Assembly: GCA_949987705.1 (NCBI GenBank)
Contig: OX465282.1
Location: forward strand, 128,608,310 to 128,672,309
DNA from: Thereva unica
Taxonomy: Eukaryota; Arthropoda; Insecta; Diptera; Therevidae
Length of the DNA: 64,000 nucleotides
Reading direction: 5' to 3'
Below the pieces are notes generated by a model, which saw only the letters and a program-made list of their open reading frames with translations, was not told where the DNA came from and made no database searches. The position numbers were made by a program, and so were the translations under genes. Positions within the stretch are counted from its first letter, which is position 1, and every line of letters begins with the position of its first letter. Positions 34,813-47,032 of the stretch are shown one piece after another.

Positions 34813-35165
34813 GGTAGTACAATTGTCCCTTACACGATGGTAAATTGTACGCCTTATTTTTTGAAATGGCCTGGTTCAAAAATAATTCCTACTACTCGAC
34901 GCAAGCTGAGATTGTAAATAGGTACTGACTGTGAAGGTAGATCTTGCTTCTTTTGCTACTTGAAATTAGGAGGGATAAGATTGTAAAATATAAATATAAA
35001 TTTTGGAGGCATAACTTTTTCTTTCTGTCTTTAATTTTTTCCATTTTGGTATTACAATGACACTTCGCATCATCTCTAAAGTATAAAATTGTACTGGCTC
35101 AAAAGAAAAACTATCCACAATCTTACAAACTAATTTTATAATCGAGTCCTACCCAACACTATTCT
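34813..35165 (+). repeat. Dispersed repeat, plus copy
   Basis: It begins gtacaattgtcccttacacg and ends ataatcgagtcctacccaac. The minus-strand copy at 21466-21950 has the same ends and similar inner phrases (cattttggtattacaatgac against cattttggcatttcaatagc). Confidence 0.6.
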
Positions 35166-36264
35166 GAACTAAGGCTTAAAATTTGAGATATTGCACATGC
35201 CTGTCATTGCAAGTACTTAACAAAAAACCTTCGCGGGATCGCTTTTTAATTTTGTCAGAGCAAGAATCCCTAAATCAAGGATGATAAATTAAGCAATTAA
35301 AATACGCGAAGCATACACGAACATTTTAACAAAGAGCGTTTAAAAAGGCATATGCTTTCGTATAGTTAAAAAGAGTGGCATGTACACAGATTAGCAGATA
35401 TGTATTTTAAAAAAAAATTCGGTTTTGCCTCAAGGACTCAAATCATGCCCATCCTTCAAAAACCCGAGTGACGTTCACAATAAAAATACCTCTTTTAAAT
35501 ACCACATTCGACAGAGGTAAAAATGATAATAAATCAGTAACATTTCGACAATCTTCTTCTGGTGCAAATAAAATAAATAAATTTTGACGAGAAAAAAACC
35601 CCCGACAGAATAAAAGCACCAGTGACCAACACTTCACATTATCTTCACGGATATATTATAACCACTTATTTGCATCTTTATTTCTGTTTCCGCATCGGAA
35701 TTCATTCCCCATTCCACGAGAGAAGAAATTCTTAAATAAATGGAAATGTTGGTTTTTATGTGATGATTGCGTTTATGTATAAAAAAAATTATGTTAAATA
35801 TAAACAAAGCACGAAGAAAAAGTGCAATTGCCTTGAAGCGAGCTGGTTATAAGTTTTTTGCGCAACGAAATTATAACAAATTAAAAAAAAATTATTTTAA
35901 ATCTGAAGAGGAAACTGAAATCTGAAGAGTTCTGATAATATTGCTGAAGTTGCATTAGTTTATTTATTTTTTTATTCCTTTTTCCCAATCAATAAATAAT
36001 GAACTTTTGAGCCATAATTCAGACTCAGATAACAGCTGGAATTCTTGGAAGATTATACAAATATTTAATTTTAACATGTTCTTATTTAAAGGGTTTAGTT
36101 TAAGTTCTAGAAAATGTTGATATCGATTTCGTATTGCGTCGAGATTATAAGCATATTTGTAATATAATTTTGAAATCCAAACAAAAAATCATGATTATTT
36201 TTATTATATTTTTATATTTTTTAAACTAATATAAATAAGTTTGTGCTTTAAACTCTTAGCCTCC
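35166..36264. other. No gene recognised
   Basis: Strongly AT-rich with only short frames. Confidence 0.4.
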
Positions 36265-36418
36265 TTTTACACGATGAAACACGAAACAAAAAGTTTCCTG
36301 CAAGCATGCTCGGAGGTGAGAGAGGATTTGAGGGAACACGTGTTGAGTGGAACACGTGCTCCTTCAAGCGCTCTCTCGCCTCTCCCCTGCAAACTGCGCA
36401 AGCTCGCATCGTGTAAAA
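36265..36418. mobile_element. 154-bp MITE-like element
   Basis: Perfect 12-bp terminal inverted repeats TTTTACACGATG and CATCGTGTAAAA enclose a less AT-rich core containing two cacgtg motifs (36338 and 36352). No target duplication is obvious. The TTACACGATG motif also occurs at 34818-34833 and, inverted, near 21925. Confidence 0.55.
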
Positions 36419-36839
36419 TGACGCTTATTGTTGAAACCTGTTGCCAATAATGGAAATCCCCATAGCCCCAACAGGATCTGTTCAACATGGATTTTGGGGA
36501 GCCTGCTGTTAATTGCAAAATAAATTTCTTTTAATCCCGATTTTTTTTAAATTGATGCAATTTGAATGTCATTTATTAAATAAGAACATTTTAAAGCCCA
36601 AAAAACTGTTGGAATCCAATGGAATTTTTCTTATGTGTCGCTTATGGATTGCGGGTTTCATAGAAAATAAATTATTCCAATGAATAGATGGCATTGTGAA
36701 GCTTGTGTATTTATTTCGACTTTTTTTTATTTCTTTTAACGAAGTATTAAATCCAACTACCACGGCCAAGGAAACATGGAGATATTGTACTCTTAAACAG
36801 CCATTATACCTTAGATTTGTATGGGAGACAGGAAATCTT

Positions 36840-38023
36840 TCCATTCCTCTCCGGTAGGGATCCGGATATTAAGTCGATGCCGACATTTAATCTTGCGACC
36901 ATGTAGTAGATAGGTCCTGATACCATTTCCTGTGGTAGAGAGCGCAGTATTTTACTGTGCCCATAGGTCTTCTCGACCCAGCACTTCGCTATACGCAGCC
37001 GGAAAGTGGTACAGGTAATGTATATACTACATCCGGTGCATCTGAGCTTGTGAAGCTGATTTTAATGATGCTAACTCCCTCTCAACCTAGATGACTGTTA
37101 GTTTATCCAGTTGTTAGCACATTGAGCTCTTCATCGGAGTCTAGCTCTGCGTTAGATGAAGCCATTTTGAAAATCTTTATCCATGCCTGCCTTGGTCCAA
37201 AATAGAGTTTGTAGTCAACTCTTTCGAGCCCCTCTAGGCACTCGTCGTTGATTAATAGCACCAGGGTTCTACTATTCCATTGGGGTTCTTCACCCTCGAG
37301 CACCTTCCAGTTGTCCATAGAGATGTCCCTGTTGTGGCGCCGAAGATACTCGAGCAATTTGTCTCATCATGAACTCCATGACCATCTCTGATATTTTGGC
37401 TTCGATGTCGGCCCAAAAAAGGTCTGAGAGTCTGCCGGTACTAGAATTGGCATCGGTTAGTGCCACTAGAACGTGGTCCTTCACTACTTCGCTCATTGGC
37501 CTGTTACCTGTTGAGCCTGATTGCTGGGATCCTGAGGTAGAAGCTTCCCCGACTATGATTGGTCTTGAGAGGTTTTTTCCTTTTTGGTCATTATTGGTAG
37601 GCGCTGAGCTATCTCTCCCTGTTAGTTCGGGAAGTTGCCGCTCCTGTTGCCCTTGCGTTCTCGAGCGCTTTCCACTCCTCAACGACTGCTTGAATTTACA
37701 TTGTGAGTTTTGTCCTCCTTCGAGATGGTACCGGCGGCCTCATTCTCTGCAATTTTGCCGAGAACGAAGAGGGCGCGATTTTAGCTACTCTTACAGATGG
37801 ACGCTTATGATCTCTGTTTCTTAGATGTGCCATTGTCACTGTGACTGGTTACTCCTGGCACGCCTATAGCTATGTTGCCTGACTTCGAAGTACTATGGTT
37901 GGTACTCGCAAAGTCACAGCTGGATATTGCCCCAATTGGGGCAAGCTGAGACTCCCCCGAGGGGAAGGTCCATAGTCCTTGGTCCTTAAACACATACCAG
38001 AGAAAGACACATGTACCGGGCAT
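36840..38023 (-). mobile_element. LOA-type retrotransposon, 5' half remnant
   Basis: Minus-strand remnant holding the ORF1 described in the next entry. The upstream part (37805-38023) reads FPSGESQLAPIGAISSCDFA and is likely leader or early ORF1 sequence. No ORF2 is found downstream within 1 kb. Confidence 0.55.
37103..37682 (-). pseudogene. LOA-type ORF1 (DUF4780-like), internally deleted
   Basis: ORF1 proteins of LOA-group elements bind element RNA. The upstream frame reads SEVVKDHVLVALTDANSSTG, then RLSDLFWADIEAKISEMVME. Near 37360 the protein continues in another frame as LLEYLRRHNRDISMDNWKVL, then LVLLINDECLEGLERVDYKL, then YFG and an acidic tail SNAELDSDEELNVLTTG. The middle of the domain is missing at this join. 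I name DUF4780 from the pattern of the two blocks, not from a search. It may belong to the same family as the ORF2 copies at 8420 and 57599, but no overlap exists to test this. Confidence 0.65.
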
Positions 38024-41000
38024 CGGCGTGGATCATTTGGATCAGCCTGTTTATACCCACTGGTTGGCCATTCAGCCTTCGGCAGGGTACCTTTATACCT
38101 TGGATTAAATGTCGCGATTCAAACTACGGGTACTCGTTACCAACCGCACCGCTTTTGCTGCTTGTGGTAATGTATTCCAAAATGAACCGTTGTGTAGTGA
38201 ACGAAGATGAAGATTGAGACATATACAGAGGATGAACGAAAAGAGATAGACAAAACATGCATACAAAGTGCGAATGGAACAGTTGGAAGGGGTCGACCTC
38301 AGTGAACATACAGTCAGGGAAATTGATATAAAGCCACCCTTGTTGCGGTGCTTTGGCAACGTGTAGCTTTGGTATTTGTTGCTGGAACCCGAAGCGGCGT
38401 ACCATGTTTTGAAGCTGACGGCGTCTACTTTATATTTGTTAGGTTTCGTACTCCTTCAACTTTGTTTGGCAGAGCGGTACTCATTTGAACCGTTACACTT
38501 CAATTTTGAAAGAGACTTCAAGCCACGGACCGACTGTTCTGTTGCAGGAAGTCAAAGCCAATAACAAGCTGTGGAGCTATTGATGATAATGAAACTTTAC
38601 ACCCTGCAATCATCTGGCTCACTCTAATACCCTACAGTCCAGATCGCTACGGTCTAGAAGCTCGTTTTCAAATAAAATAACTCGACTGTGGAATAATCTT
38701 CTACAGTCAGTATTCCTGAACTCGTACAATATCGTTAACTTCAAACTACAAAGGTGGGGACAGAGAGAGGTCCAGCAGGGCCTTCAAAGTCACAGGCGGA
38801 CAGGTGGCTTTAGCTACCGTTATACCGGGATGGGCCGCCTTGTCCAGGTTAATCACGACATCCTTTTGTTGGTTTACTAAGCAATAGACGAGGCCTTATG
38901 GTCGTCGTGTATAACCAAAACATTGGCCTTGGTTTTGCCTACAAATTGAAAACAGAATGGAGAGATGAAATTGTCTCTTGCAGTTACTCTATCAATCTGG
39001 GGTTCCACGAGAGCTTTTAATCCAGATCCAGGAGTATACTTAGATATTTAGCCTGTTTTGAGAAAGGTACTTTTGTACCATTTAAAAAGGGAATTTTGAA
39101 ATACGTAAGCTTAGTTTTTCACAGAAAAGAGAGCATATTAATGTTACAAGCAGGAAAGGAATTTTAACGTTTTGCTTTCTCCTGCAACAACAACAAAATT
39201 AGGTAAATTACATACTAATTAAAATCCTAAAAGCGCCATCGTTTTGCCGCAATAAAAAAGTACTTTAAACAAACGAATAGCGCATTTTATTATACTTAAA
39301 CGAAAATAGTTCCTGGCTAAGTTGGTAGCTGAGATAACATACTTTGTGTCTTAGCAATTATTTAGCTACAAATTGTACTTAGTTTCAGGACAGTAAACAT
39401 AAACGAAAGATATAAAATGTATTGAACAATTTCACCTAAAAATACACAAAAGCATCAATTCGCATGGTGAAATCATAAAAGACGTTCATAAATGGTGCTT
39501 TTATGTGTATAGCCGCCACCAGGAATCATTAAAGATCTTCGGTTAAAATCCGGAACTCATGTCAGTAACACGGAAAACCAAAGTTTTATTGCCACTAAAA
39601 CCGCCAACCCGCATAGAAAACTCAAATACCATTTATTAACCGCCATTTGAAAAGTTAAGAAAGGAATTAGTCAATATTAAAGAAAGAAGCCAGAAAAACA
39701 ACAGAAGTACTACATCAAAAGTGACAACCGTTCATTTTAAGGTTGAAGCAATGCCGCTGCCACTATGACAACGATGATGATGAATATGATGAAGGTGAAG
39801 ATGATGTTGGTGGTTTGGAAAATTCCGCAATCCTCTCGGATGATAGATGCTACCTTTCTAGCTTCATTCGAGCATCCTACGCAATTTTCGTAAAAGTTCA
39901 ACAAGTAGAGCGACGCATTCATCCGCGGAGCAAAAGAAATCGTGGGTCGACGACGTATGGTGGTGGCTCCTCAACAAAAAAAAAACAGACGCAAAATATC
40001 GATAAGACCGAATTCTCCAGGTAAGCAGTAATTATTGAGGTTTTTTTTCAAGGCAGGTGGGCGAATTTCTTTAAAAACAAACAACAAAAAAGAAACGTTT
40101 ATTAAGATTACCATAAAAAGCATTGTGATGAACGAACCGAAAACATTACAAAATTTCCAGATTTGATTTTATTACAAATTATGAAGTGGAACCCGTGAGT
40201 GACTCACTCTCGCGACGCGTTCCACAAATAATAGCTTTGTTGACTGATTTGAATTTAAACAAAATTTTTAATTGATAAATGAATATATAAATTTTTGTTT
40301 TTGTTGCGCTCAGCATTCCTCGTCAACACGAGACGAATTACCGCTTATTCACGATTTTCCAGCGGCTACTGCCTCATCGCGAGGAGATAAAATTCTTCTT
40401 TGATGACGGATGACTCAGTAGATGGAAATTTTTCCATTTCATTTTGAAACGGCGTTCAACTAGCGGAAGTGGAATCTGTTGGATTATAAAAAAATTATTA
40501 CATCCAGACACTTTAATCGAGGCTTCTCGCTTCTGTACCAAAAAACAAGGAGAGCACATTGCGGGAAAGCAAATGGACCATGACAAAGTCCGTTGACGTC
40601 TTGATAACATCAGAATCACAATTGATGGGCGGCGTTTGACCTTCGATCGGGTTTTCGATTTGAAATTATCCAACAAAACGCACGAAGTTTTAACCATTTG
40701 TTTTTGGATATGTTTGGGGATCAATTAGGCTTGATTTAGGTGATTTCGTACAGGTAATTGGATGCATAATTATATGTTGATGAAGGAACTTTATTTATTG
40801 GGCATTTCATCACAAATAATTTTTGTAGTCAGTGATCCAAAGACAATGGTAATAATAGAGGATGAAACAGTTTCTTTATATGGTGATTGCATCACTCACT
40901 GCCAGTTGATATTGATATTTTAGCAGGTGTCTTCAAAATATCTTATGTAAATCTATCAAGATTAGATACGAAACAAAGTCGTTTGCATGATGTGCAACTG

Positions 41001-41959
41001 CATAATTACTTTGTATTATTAAGCAAATATTTATCATAATAATTGTTGTTGCGATCCCTTAATATGCAGTAGTTGTACACGTCAATCGTGATGGATGTCT
41101 TATGTAAATATCTGTTTTGATATGCGGGTGAAAAGTGGGTGGATTTTTAATAAATGTTGGCCTTGAAGTCAATATTGTATCGCTGCTATCATAGCTATTG
41201 TTTCTCTGAAATGAAGTCCGGAGTAATCCTAAACCCGTAATGTCAGATTAGGCTGCTCGACTCATTCCCTCTGCCTACTGCATCCCTTTCGTGCAATTTA
41301 CGTTTCTAAGAACAACTCGACTTTAGGAGAATTTTTCGAAGAGTTCAAACACGACCAACGAAATGACGGAAGGTTGATTCCTGGGTTGCCAAATACCCTT
41401 TAAAAGTACGGCTTCTGAAATATGGTTCATTTCTAAAGGAATGGGCTGGGGTCAAAATAGAAATAGCTTGTACACTGACTTCAAGATCGCTCGCTCACTA
41501 GTCACGCTCTGCCAAAGATGTGACTGATTATGGACCAAATTAAATCGTTCAAACCCCCCTCATAGAAAAACGGCCGAGCAAATAGTGGGCTTAGCGAAGT
41601 ACAAATTTCGTAAATCTGACCTTCGCCAGCCGTAGTTTGTCGTCATCGCTGGCAGTAACACCACAGCAGTGATTCACGACCTAAGATCTTCCGTTACGCT
41701 GCCGAATCCTACCTCCATCTCAATGAAGATGTTGACTTTACATCGGGTGACTCCTGTTTGCTCTTGTCTATACAAGATTAACAGGCGGAATAGGGGAAGG
41801 CGAGTGTTTCGCGCCTCAAAACGAAGCAATTACTGGACTGATCCTCCAGGTTGGGGGTTGAGCGGCAGGCTCTTCCACCGTAAAAACCCACCCGTCAAGA
41901 ATCCTCAAAGCAGGCCTCGGCAGGACGGACCTAACAGCAACGACCCAGGCAACGCAATA
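38024..41959. other. No gene recognised
   Basis: 38740-39060 is less AT-rich and reads KDVVINLDKAAHPGITVAKA on the minus strand, possibly another retroelement scrap. 39740-39830 is a GATGAT-type low-complexity run coding Asp/Glu on the plus strand. 41200-41950 may be the untranslated 5' part of the RTE-like element that follows. No host gene is supported. Confidence 0.35.
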
Positions 41960-42415
41960 TGAAATATGCTTTGTGAACTTGGAACGTCAGAACGCTCAAC
42001 CGGACGGGCACCCTGCGTTCGCTTTTATTATTGCTGGAAAAATAGGCATAGCAATCACCGCTCTACAGGGAACCAATTGGACTCACAGTGCCATTGTGCC
42101 ACACGATGGTTCATCGAATAGAAGAAGAGTTCGGATTGGCCTTCATAGTGGAAAAGAAAATGAAATCACTGATTCTGGGCTTGAAGCCAGTAAATAATAG
42201 AATATGTACCCTTCGCATTAAAATAAGACTACGTAACCATTAGTCTCATAAACGTCCATGCGCTCACAGAAGACAAGACGGATGAGGAGAAAGAGGAATT
42301 CTACCAGGAGCTAACAAACACCAGATAAATACCCTCAAACAATATTAAAATGGTCCTTGGAGACATGAACACCAAATTAGGAAAAGAAAAGGAATTCCTA
42401 GGAGTCAACTCAACG
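41960..42415 (+). pseudogene. RTE-like endonuclease fragment (second family)
   Basis: Reading across frames gives TWNVRTLNRTGTLRSLLLLL (41980), then GLAFIVEKKMKSLILGLKPV, NNRICTLRIKIRLRN, VSLINVHALTEDKTDEEKEE, FYQELTNT and IKMVLGDMNTKLGKEKEF. This is the order of an RTE-clade AP endonuclease, and GDMNTK corresponds to the catalytic GDFNAK box. Several stops are present. It differs from the 2530-4293 family. Its C-terminus probably lies at 43285-43435, with foreign sequence in between. Confidence 0.65.
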
Positions 42416-42640
42416 GTGGTAAGTTTGACAATGTTCAGCAGTCATTGCGGGAAAAGCGATAAATTTTGCAAGAGCTGTTACGTTGAAGACTAATGGCGCT
42501 ATCAGTTAGTTTCAGAGCAGGGTTTTGTACCTTGTCCAGCCAAGCTAAGATGGTTCTTGGGGCCTGGCCCAGATGTAGGAGTTGTATTCGAGACGGGGAT
42601 GAATCTCTCCATCTCTCAAGAAATCTCAGCAATCGGGATG
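42416..42640 (-). pseudogene. CR1/Jockey-like RT C-terminal fragment
   Basis: The minus strand encodes PRTILAWLDKVQNPALKLTD, then NSSCKIYRFSRNDC, the thumb-region pattern (W..LD.VQ..A..L.., then IFYR) downstream of the RT in CR1/Jockey-type elements. It starts exactly where the RTE endonuclease homology stops, so it is probably an insertion there. Confidence 0.5.
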
Positions 42641-43067
42641 TTTGGTTTTTGGCTGTCTGTCAATAGAGACGACAGAAAGATGGTGCAAGTTTTATTGGAT
42701 AGAAGAGGCAATGGATTCAACTCGAATATTGCGGCCACAATAAGAAGAGATTTCGATCTTCCTGAGGACAAGGTCTGGCCGCACATAAAAGTATAGTATT
42801 ATAGTAAAAAATAAGGCGTTAACGCTATGAGTAAAGCGGAAACATATATTAGATTTTAAGAACCGTACCTCAGTAGTGTTAAATTAACACATACGCCTAT
42901 CTACATATATTATAGTTCCGATTTTAAGCTCTGAAGTGCGTTGGAGGAGAAGAGGACCTTATTTATTAACCAGACCATAGGGAGGACCATAGGGATATAT
43001 TATAAGGCGCAGGGGATTTATTTACGTCAAACACCGGGTAAAAATGAATGAATGAATGAAAATGAAT

Positions 43068-43180
43068 GGAAGCGAATCGTGAATAGAGTTCGGGACCCAG
43101 CGGCACCGACAGCAGCGTATCCGTTGCGGGGACGTCCCGCTCGGACCGCCAGCTAACGGATCAAAGAAGAAGAAGAAGAA
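43068..43180 (+). mobile_element. RTE-like 3' end, severely 5'-truncated copy
   Basis: ggacccagcggcaccgacag, then cgtatccgttgcggggacgt, then ggaccgccagctaacggatc and an AAG run match the 3' ends at 4190-4293 and 29486-29590. About 110 bp in all. aaaatgaat occurs on both sides (about 43059 and 43178), a candidate target duplication. Very short copies like this behave as SINEs in structure. Confidence 0.75.
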
Positions 43181-43284
43181 AAATGAATTCGAGACGAATA
43201 GCGATGCTAATAAATCAGCTTTGGATATGTTTACTGTTATCACCTCTGCCTTGTAAAGAAATGCAATGCGAAAACGAAAATCTA

Positions 43285-43435
43285 GCCAAACCGGCCCTGG
43301 ACTGGAATCTGCAAGGATCCCGTCAAGTCGGAAGACCTAGAACAACGTGGAGCATAACCCTACTAGCAGAGGCCACAGCAACTGGTCAGAATTGAGAGGT
43401 GTGGCGCAACTGTTACCGCTCTAAGTCCCATGAGT
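43285..43435 (+). pseudogene. RTE-like ORF C-terminus
   Basis: The frame reads ALDWNLQGSRQVGRPRTTWS, then LLAEATATGQN and a stop. The W.P.G.R..GRP.TTW pattern is the hallmark C-terminus of RTE-like ORF2 proteins. A shifted frame continues for about 15 residues. It is likely the end of the element that starts at 41960. Confidence 0.7.
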
Positions 43436-45289
43436 GATTAAAGGTGTATAAAATAAGTACTTACACAAAGTTATTAACCTAAATGAACTCAAGACGACAG
43501 CTTTATAAATTTGGTAGAAAAAGGAATAAACAAAGGCGTTTCGTATAACGTTTAAATATCCTTACACAGAAAACTAAATACAGAGTTGGCATTGTAACTC
43601 CGACAGCATAAATCCCATCGATGCCTTGGAAGAGAAAATAAACGCATAAACCATTGGGCTTTCTTAATCTACACAAATCTTCAAACGTTTGTTCTTGTTT
43701 TGTAGATAAAATCATGTGGATTTTGGAAAGTCCGTATGATCAGAAGATCTTTTAAAGTTTTATTATGTGTACAACCCCTATTCTCTCCATTCCACCGATA
43801 TGGTTTTATTTTACATTCTAGATTATACTGCATATAAATAAATTAAAATTTAATTGAATTTTCTGCAAAGACAATGAAGTGATAAAACGCAAAAATTAAT
43901 TGGAACAAATTCTCTGTGATAAGTGAAATTAATTCGGACTACAAAGGGTCAAAAATGCTATCGCGTTGCACAAACAAGACCACACCTTTATTCTTGGAGA
44001 GTTTAATGCATTTTAATTTGCGATTGCGCTTCAAGATCTTCTCATTATTTATCCCGCCAAGAGTCTTTGAAACGTCCGTCAGCGGGAATTACTGTTTATC
44101 ATCGAATGCCACATTTTTCACGACTACAATGGTCTTTCTGTGTCTGTGCGGCAGTCTGGATTATCGAACGAGATTTTAAACTTTAGAAAAGGAATTGAGA
44201 AGGACGTGCTAAAACACAAGGAGATATTTGTTCTAACTTTTAGCTTAAAATACTTTTTTAGGTTTCTTGAACTATGACGCATGCAAGAGTTGCGATCATT
44301 AAAAATTTAAATAAAATTCAATCAATTTAAAAATTTTGATTAGCACACGCCAAGAAACTTTCTTAGAACTTTCCATCTAGTAATATCCGAAACTGGTTGG
44401 CCTTTAAGAATTCAATAAAAAAAAATAAACGGAAAATACCATAATATTAATTGCCTCATTCCAAAGACGATTGTTGTGTGTTTATAAACAAATAAGGCTC
44501 CCCTCGCTACAAATACATCGACTCAGGCCATAGATAACTTGAGTATCTGCAGTACAAAGGTGAATGTTGTTAATAGCACACGTTTATTTACAAAACAAAA
44601 CCTTTAGAACCCGTTGCCAGATGAGACTTGTATCTAAATCTGGATTTTATGAGCGTGCCCAATGCCCGATTGCCAGTTAAGAATTTAATCAGTGAATTGA
44701 GAAGAATCAGGAGCATTCCTCTTGAGTTGCTTCAACATCTTTCCGAGTATTCTGGACTATTCTTGCCTTAATCTGTTTTAATCAGGAGCCCTTGAATGTC
44801 TTTTCCGCCTTCCTAAGCACAAAAAAAGGGGGCAAAACGGAAATTTTTATTTATTTCAAGGTTGCGTGATCAATAGAACTGCACCAGCGTCTTACGACAG
44901 AAAAAAATGAGGCGATGAATAAACGAGTCCCTTTCCATGGCCACAGAAACCCCGCAATGGGCGCCCACCCCATCCAAAAGTTATGTCTGGTCGCGTGGTC
45001 ATCTAAAAATAGGATTAATTGTGTCCAGTTATGTTGTTTTCAGGTAAATTGTGCCCTGAATGAGCGTCGAAAGCTTCTTATTCTATTAAAAATACGTAAA
45101 CACGCTCGAAAAAGGGCAGAAAAAGGCGAAACCAGTGACAGCAGCTGTCAGTTGTCACCATTTCTATCGATTTTGCCCCTTCACGCCCCTTTTACTACGG
45201 CCGTATACCCGCAAACAGGACATCGTGTAGGAGTCAATTGCGTAATTTACAAACAGACTGGAGAATAACTTTTAATTAATTAAACATAC
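43436..45289. other. No gene recognised; probable Atg13 intron
   Basis: No further Atg13 exon is recognisable downstream of the donor at 45289 on the minus strand. A 117-codon plus-strand frame (44915-45268) has no recognisable features and I do not call it. Confidence 0.35.
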
Positions 45290-45439
45290 CCAATCGTTTC
45301 CAGATGCATGCGGGTTACACTGCGTTTGAACCTTTTCACCAAGCCTAGATTGAACGACGACTTGGGCTGACTTTAATGCCAAAAATTTTATAAACTTTTC
45401 CAAGTCTTTTTCTACTGAACACAAACGCGCGGCGGACAT
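45290..45439 (-). CDS. Atg13: Autophagy protein Atg13, first coding exon
   Basis: Atg13 is the regulatory subunit of the Atg1/ULK1 kinase complex that starts autophagy. The exon runs from an ATG (45439-45437) for 50 codons to an intron donor gtatgt in phase 0. It encodes DLEKFIKFLALKSAQVVVQS, then RLGEKVQTQCNP and SGNDW. This is the conserved start of the HORMA domain in animal Atg13, where RLGEK and the G-S/N-D-W ending are the best-kept parts. No other exon was found, so the gene is either split by long introns, continues beyond what I could recognise, or is a stray first exon. A TATCGATA site lies 245 bp upstream. Confidence 0.8.
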
Positions 45440-45683
45440 TTTTACGTTTTTATTATATTATTTCACTTGATCTCCTTAATCACTGTATTATAAAATAAAT
45501 CGGAATAAGAACTTCGCGATTATTTTAAAAGATCAGCATGAAAAACAAAAACCACGAACACCTTTCAAACGATTTGACATAAAATGGCTGACATAACAGT
45601 GCAAGGGAGAGAGCTATAGCGATATCGCGTTGTAGTAGATTTGCAGGAAAAGTTGTAAAGGAAGAATTTGAGGTTTTTTTATT

Positions 45684-45691
45684 TATCGATA
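45684..45691. promoter_or_regulatory. DRE-like TATCGATA upstream of Atg13
   Basis: A perfect match to the DREF-binding element found in many Drosophila housekeeping-gene promoters. It lies 245 bp upstream of the Atg13 ATG. A chance match is possible. Confidence 0.4.
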
Positions 45692-46344
45692 TCGGTAGGT
45701 TGTATACTTATAGGCGAACTATTAGTTGAAAATTTAAATGGAGAAAACAGATGTTTAATGTTAAAAAAATTCGGTTAATCATTTAAAATGTTTCTCTGTA
45801 ATTTTAAATCGATATTTTTTAAATGCTGGCGTCTTAAAATAAAAAAACTCCGTCCACATATTCAAACAAAAGCTGCTGTACGTGCTTTTATGGAAAAAGA
45901 AGAAGAATAAAAGTGTATAACGTCTCTAAAGTACTCTCATACCATCTTTGTGAAAAGTTAGATTTTTACTAAAGGCCCGTACAAGGTGGCAGACTACAAG
46001 CCACAATTGAACCACAGGCGACGCAACTGATTTGTATGATGGCATAAGGGACACAGCCTCATTGTCGCCTGAAGTCGCGCCAATTCTAGTTCTAGACCGC
46101 AGTCGTCACCACTGGTAGAGAACCTGGGGCCAGTTCACTCAATTCGACGTCGACTGAAAACGACGCGTTAAACGTCGCTTTCGGTTGGAAAGCAGCTTGT
46201 AGTTGGCGTCTATGATAAAAAAAACTGTAATTAACAGTGTCACTTTAATCCTTCAAAATTTTGTTTATATCTGTGTTAATTTTTCGTTAATCAAATGAGC
46301 AACTATTATTAAGTCAGAGATCCACAGGTCGAAAATGTAAGTAT
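45692..46344. other. No gene recognised
   Basis: Intergenic between Atg13 and the MADF/BESS gene. 45980-46210 is less AT-rich (gtcgcctgaagtcgcgccaa) but encodes nothing I recognise. Confidence 0.4.
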
Positions 46345-46555
46345 GGCCTTTTTCATAATTGCATGGTTGCTTGCGACATTTCACTTTTGACACTTTTCTT
46401 CTTCTTTAATCAGATAAGCATGCGTACAAAAATAGTTGCAAGATTTGCGTAGACTTGCCAAGCAGGTTGCAGTTTTGAACAAATGATGGTTGCACATTTT
46501 GCTCAACACCATGCAAATGATCAATTTGCGCAACCATGCAATTATGAAAAGGGCC
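46345..46555. mobile_element. 211-bp MITE, PIF/Harbinger-like
   Basis: The left end ggcctttttcataattgcat plus ggttgc is inverted at the right end, with one mismatch in 26. TAT flanks both sides (46342-46344 and 46556-46558), a 3-bp target duplication. A G/C-starting terminal repeat and a 3-bp duplication suggest PIF/Harbinger-type mobilisation. No coding capacity. Confidence 0.75.
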
Positions 46556-47032
46556 TATTATATTACAAATATAGATGCAGATTATGGTTTAATGGATGGA
46601 GAAGCGCCAGCCCATCATCACAATATGGTGGCTATTAGAAAATTAACTATTATACAATTGATAACACAGGCAAAGATGCTTCCCATCAAAAACTCGACAC
46701 GATTCTTTAAAAGGACGAAAAACTGAGGGGAAATAATGGACATTATTCAGGCACTTAGTTGAAGATTAAAAACGTTACGATATTATCGAATGTCTACATT
46801 CGAATTCAATGGATTGCTGAAAAAAATTAAAAAATATGTTGCCAGAAGAAACACCAACTTCAGAGAAAATCCCTTACCTATAGAAAAGTTTACTGTGTGT
46901 TGAGTTGTGCTGTGAATCAGTAAAGCGAGTTTTTTAAATAATTTTTTAATCAAACTTTTATCAAATTTTTAAAATTCAAAAACTATTAAAAACAAATTTT
47001 TCCTATTCCTACGATTCAAAAGCATTTTTAGA

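Noticed and set aside
36838..38170. Plus-strand 151-codon frame at 37369-37824 as a gene
   Set aside because: It is the antisense of the LOA-type ORF1, which has recognisable domain blocks on the minus strand.
44915..45268. 117-codon plus-strand frame opposite the Atg13 intron
   Set aside because: No domain, no splice or promoter support, and composition resembles a chance frame.
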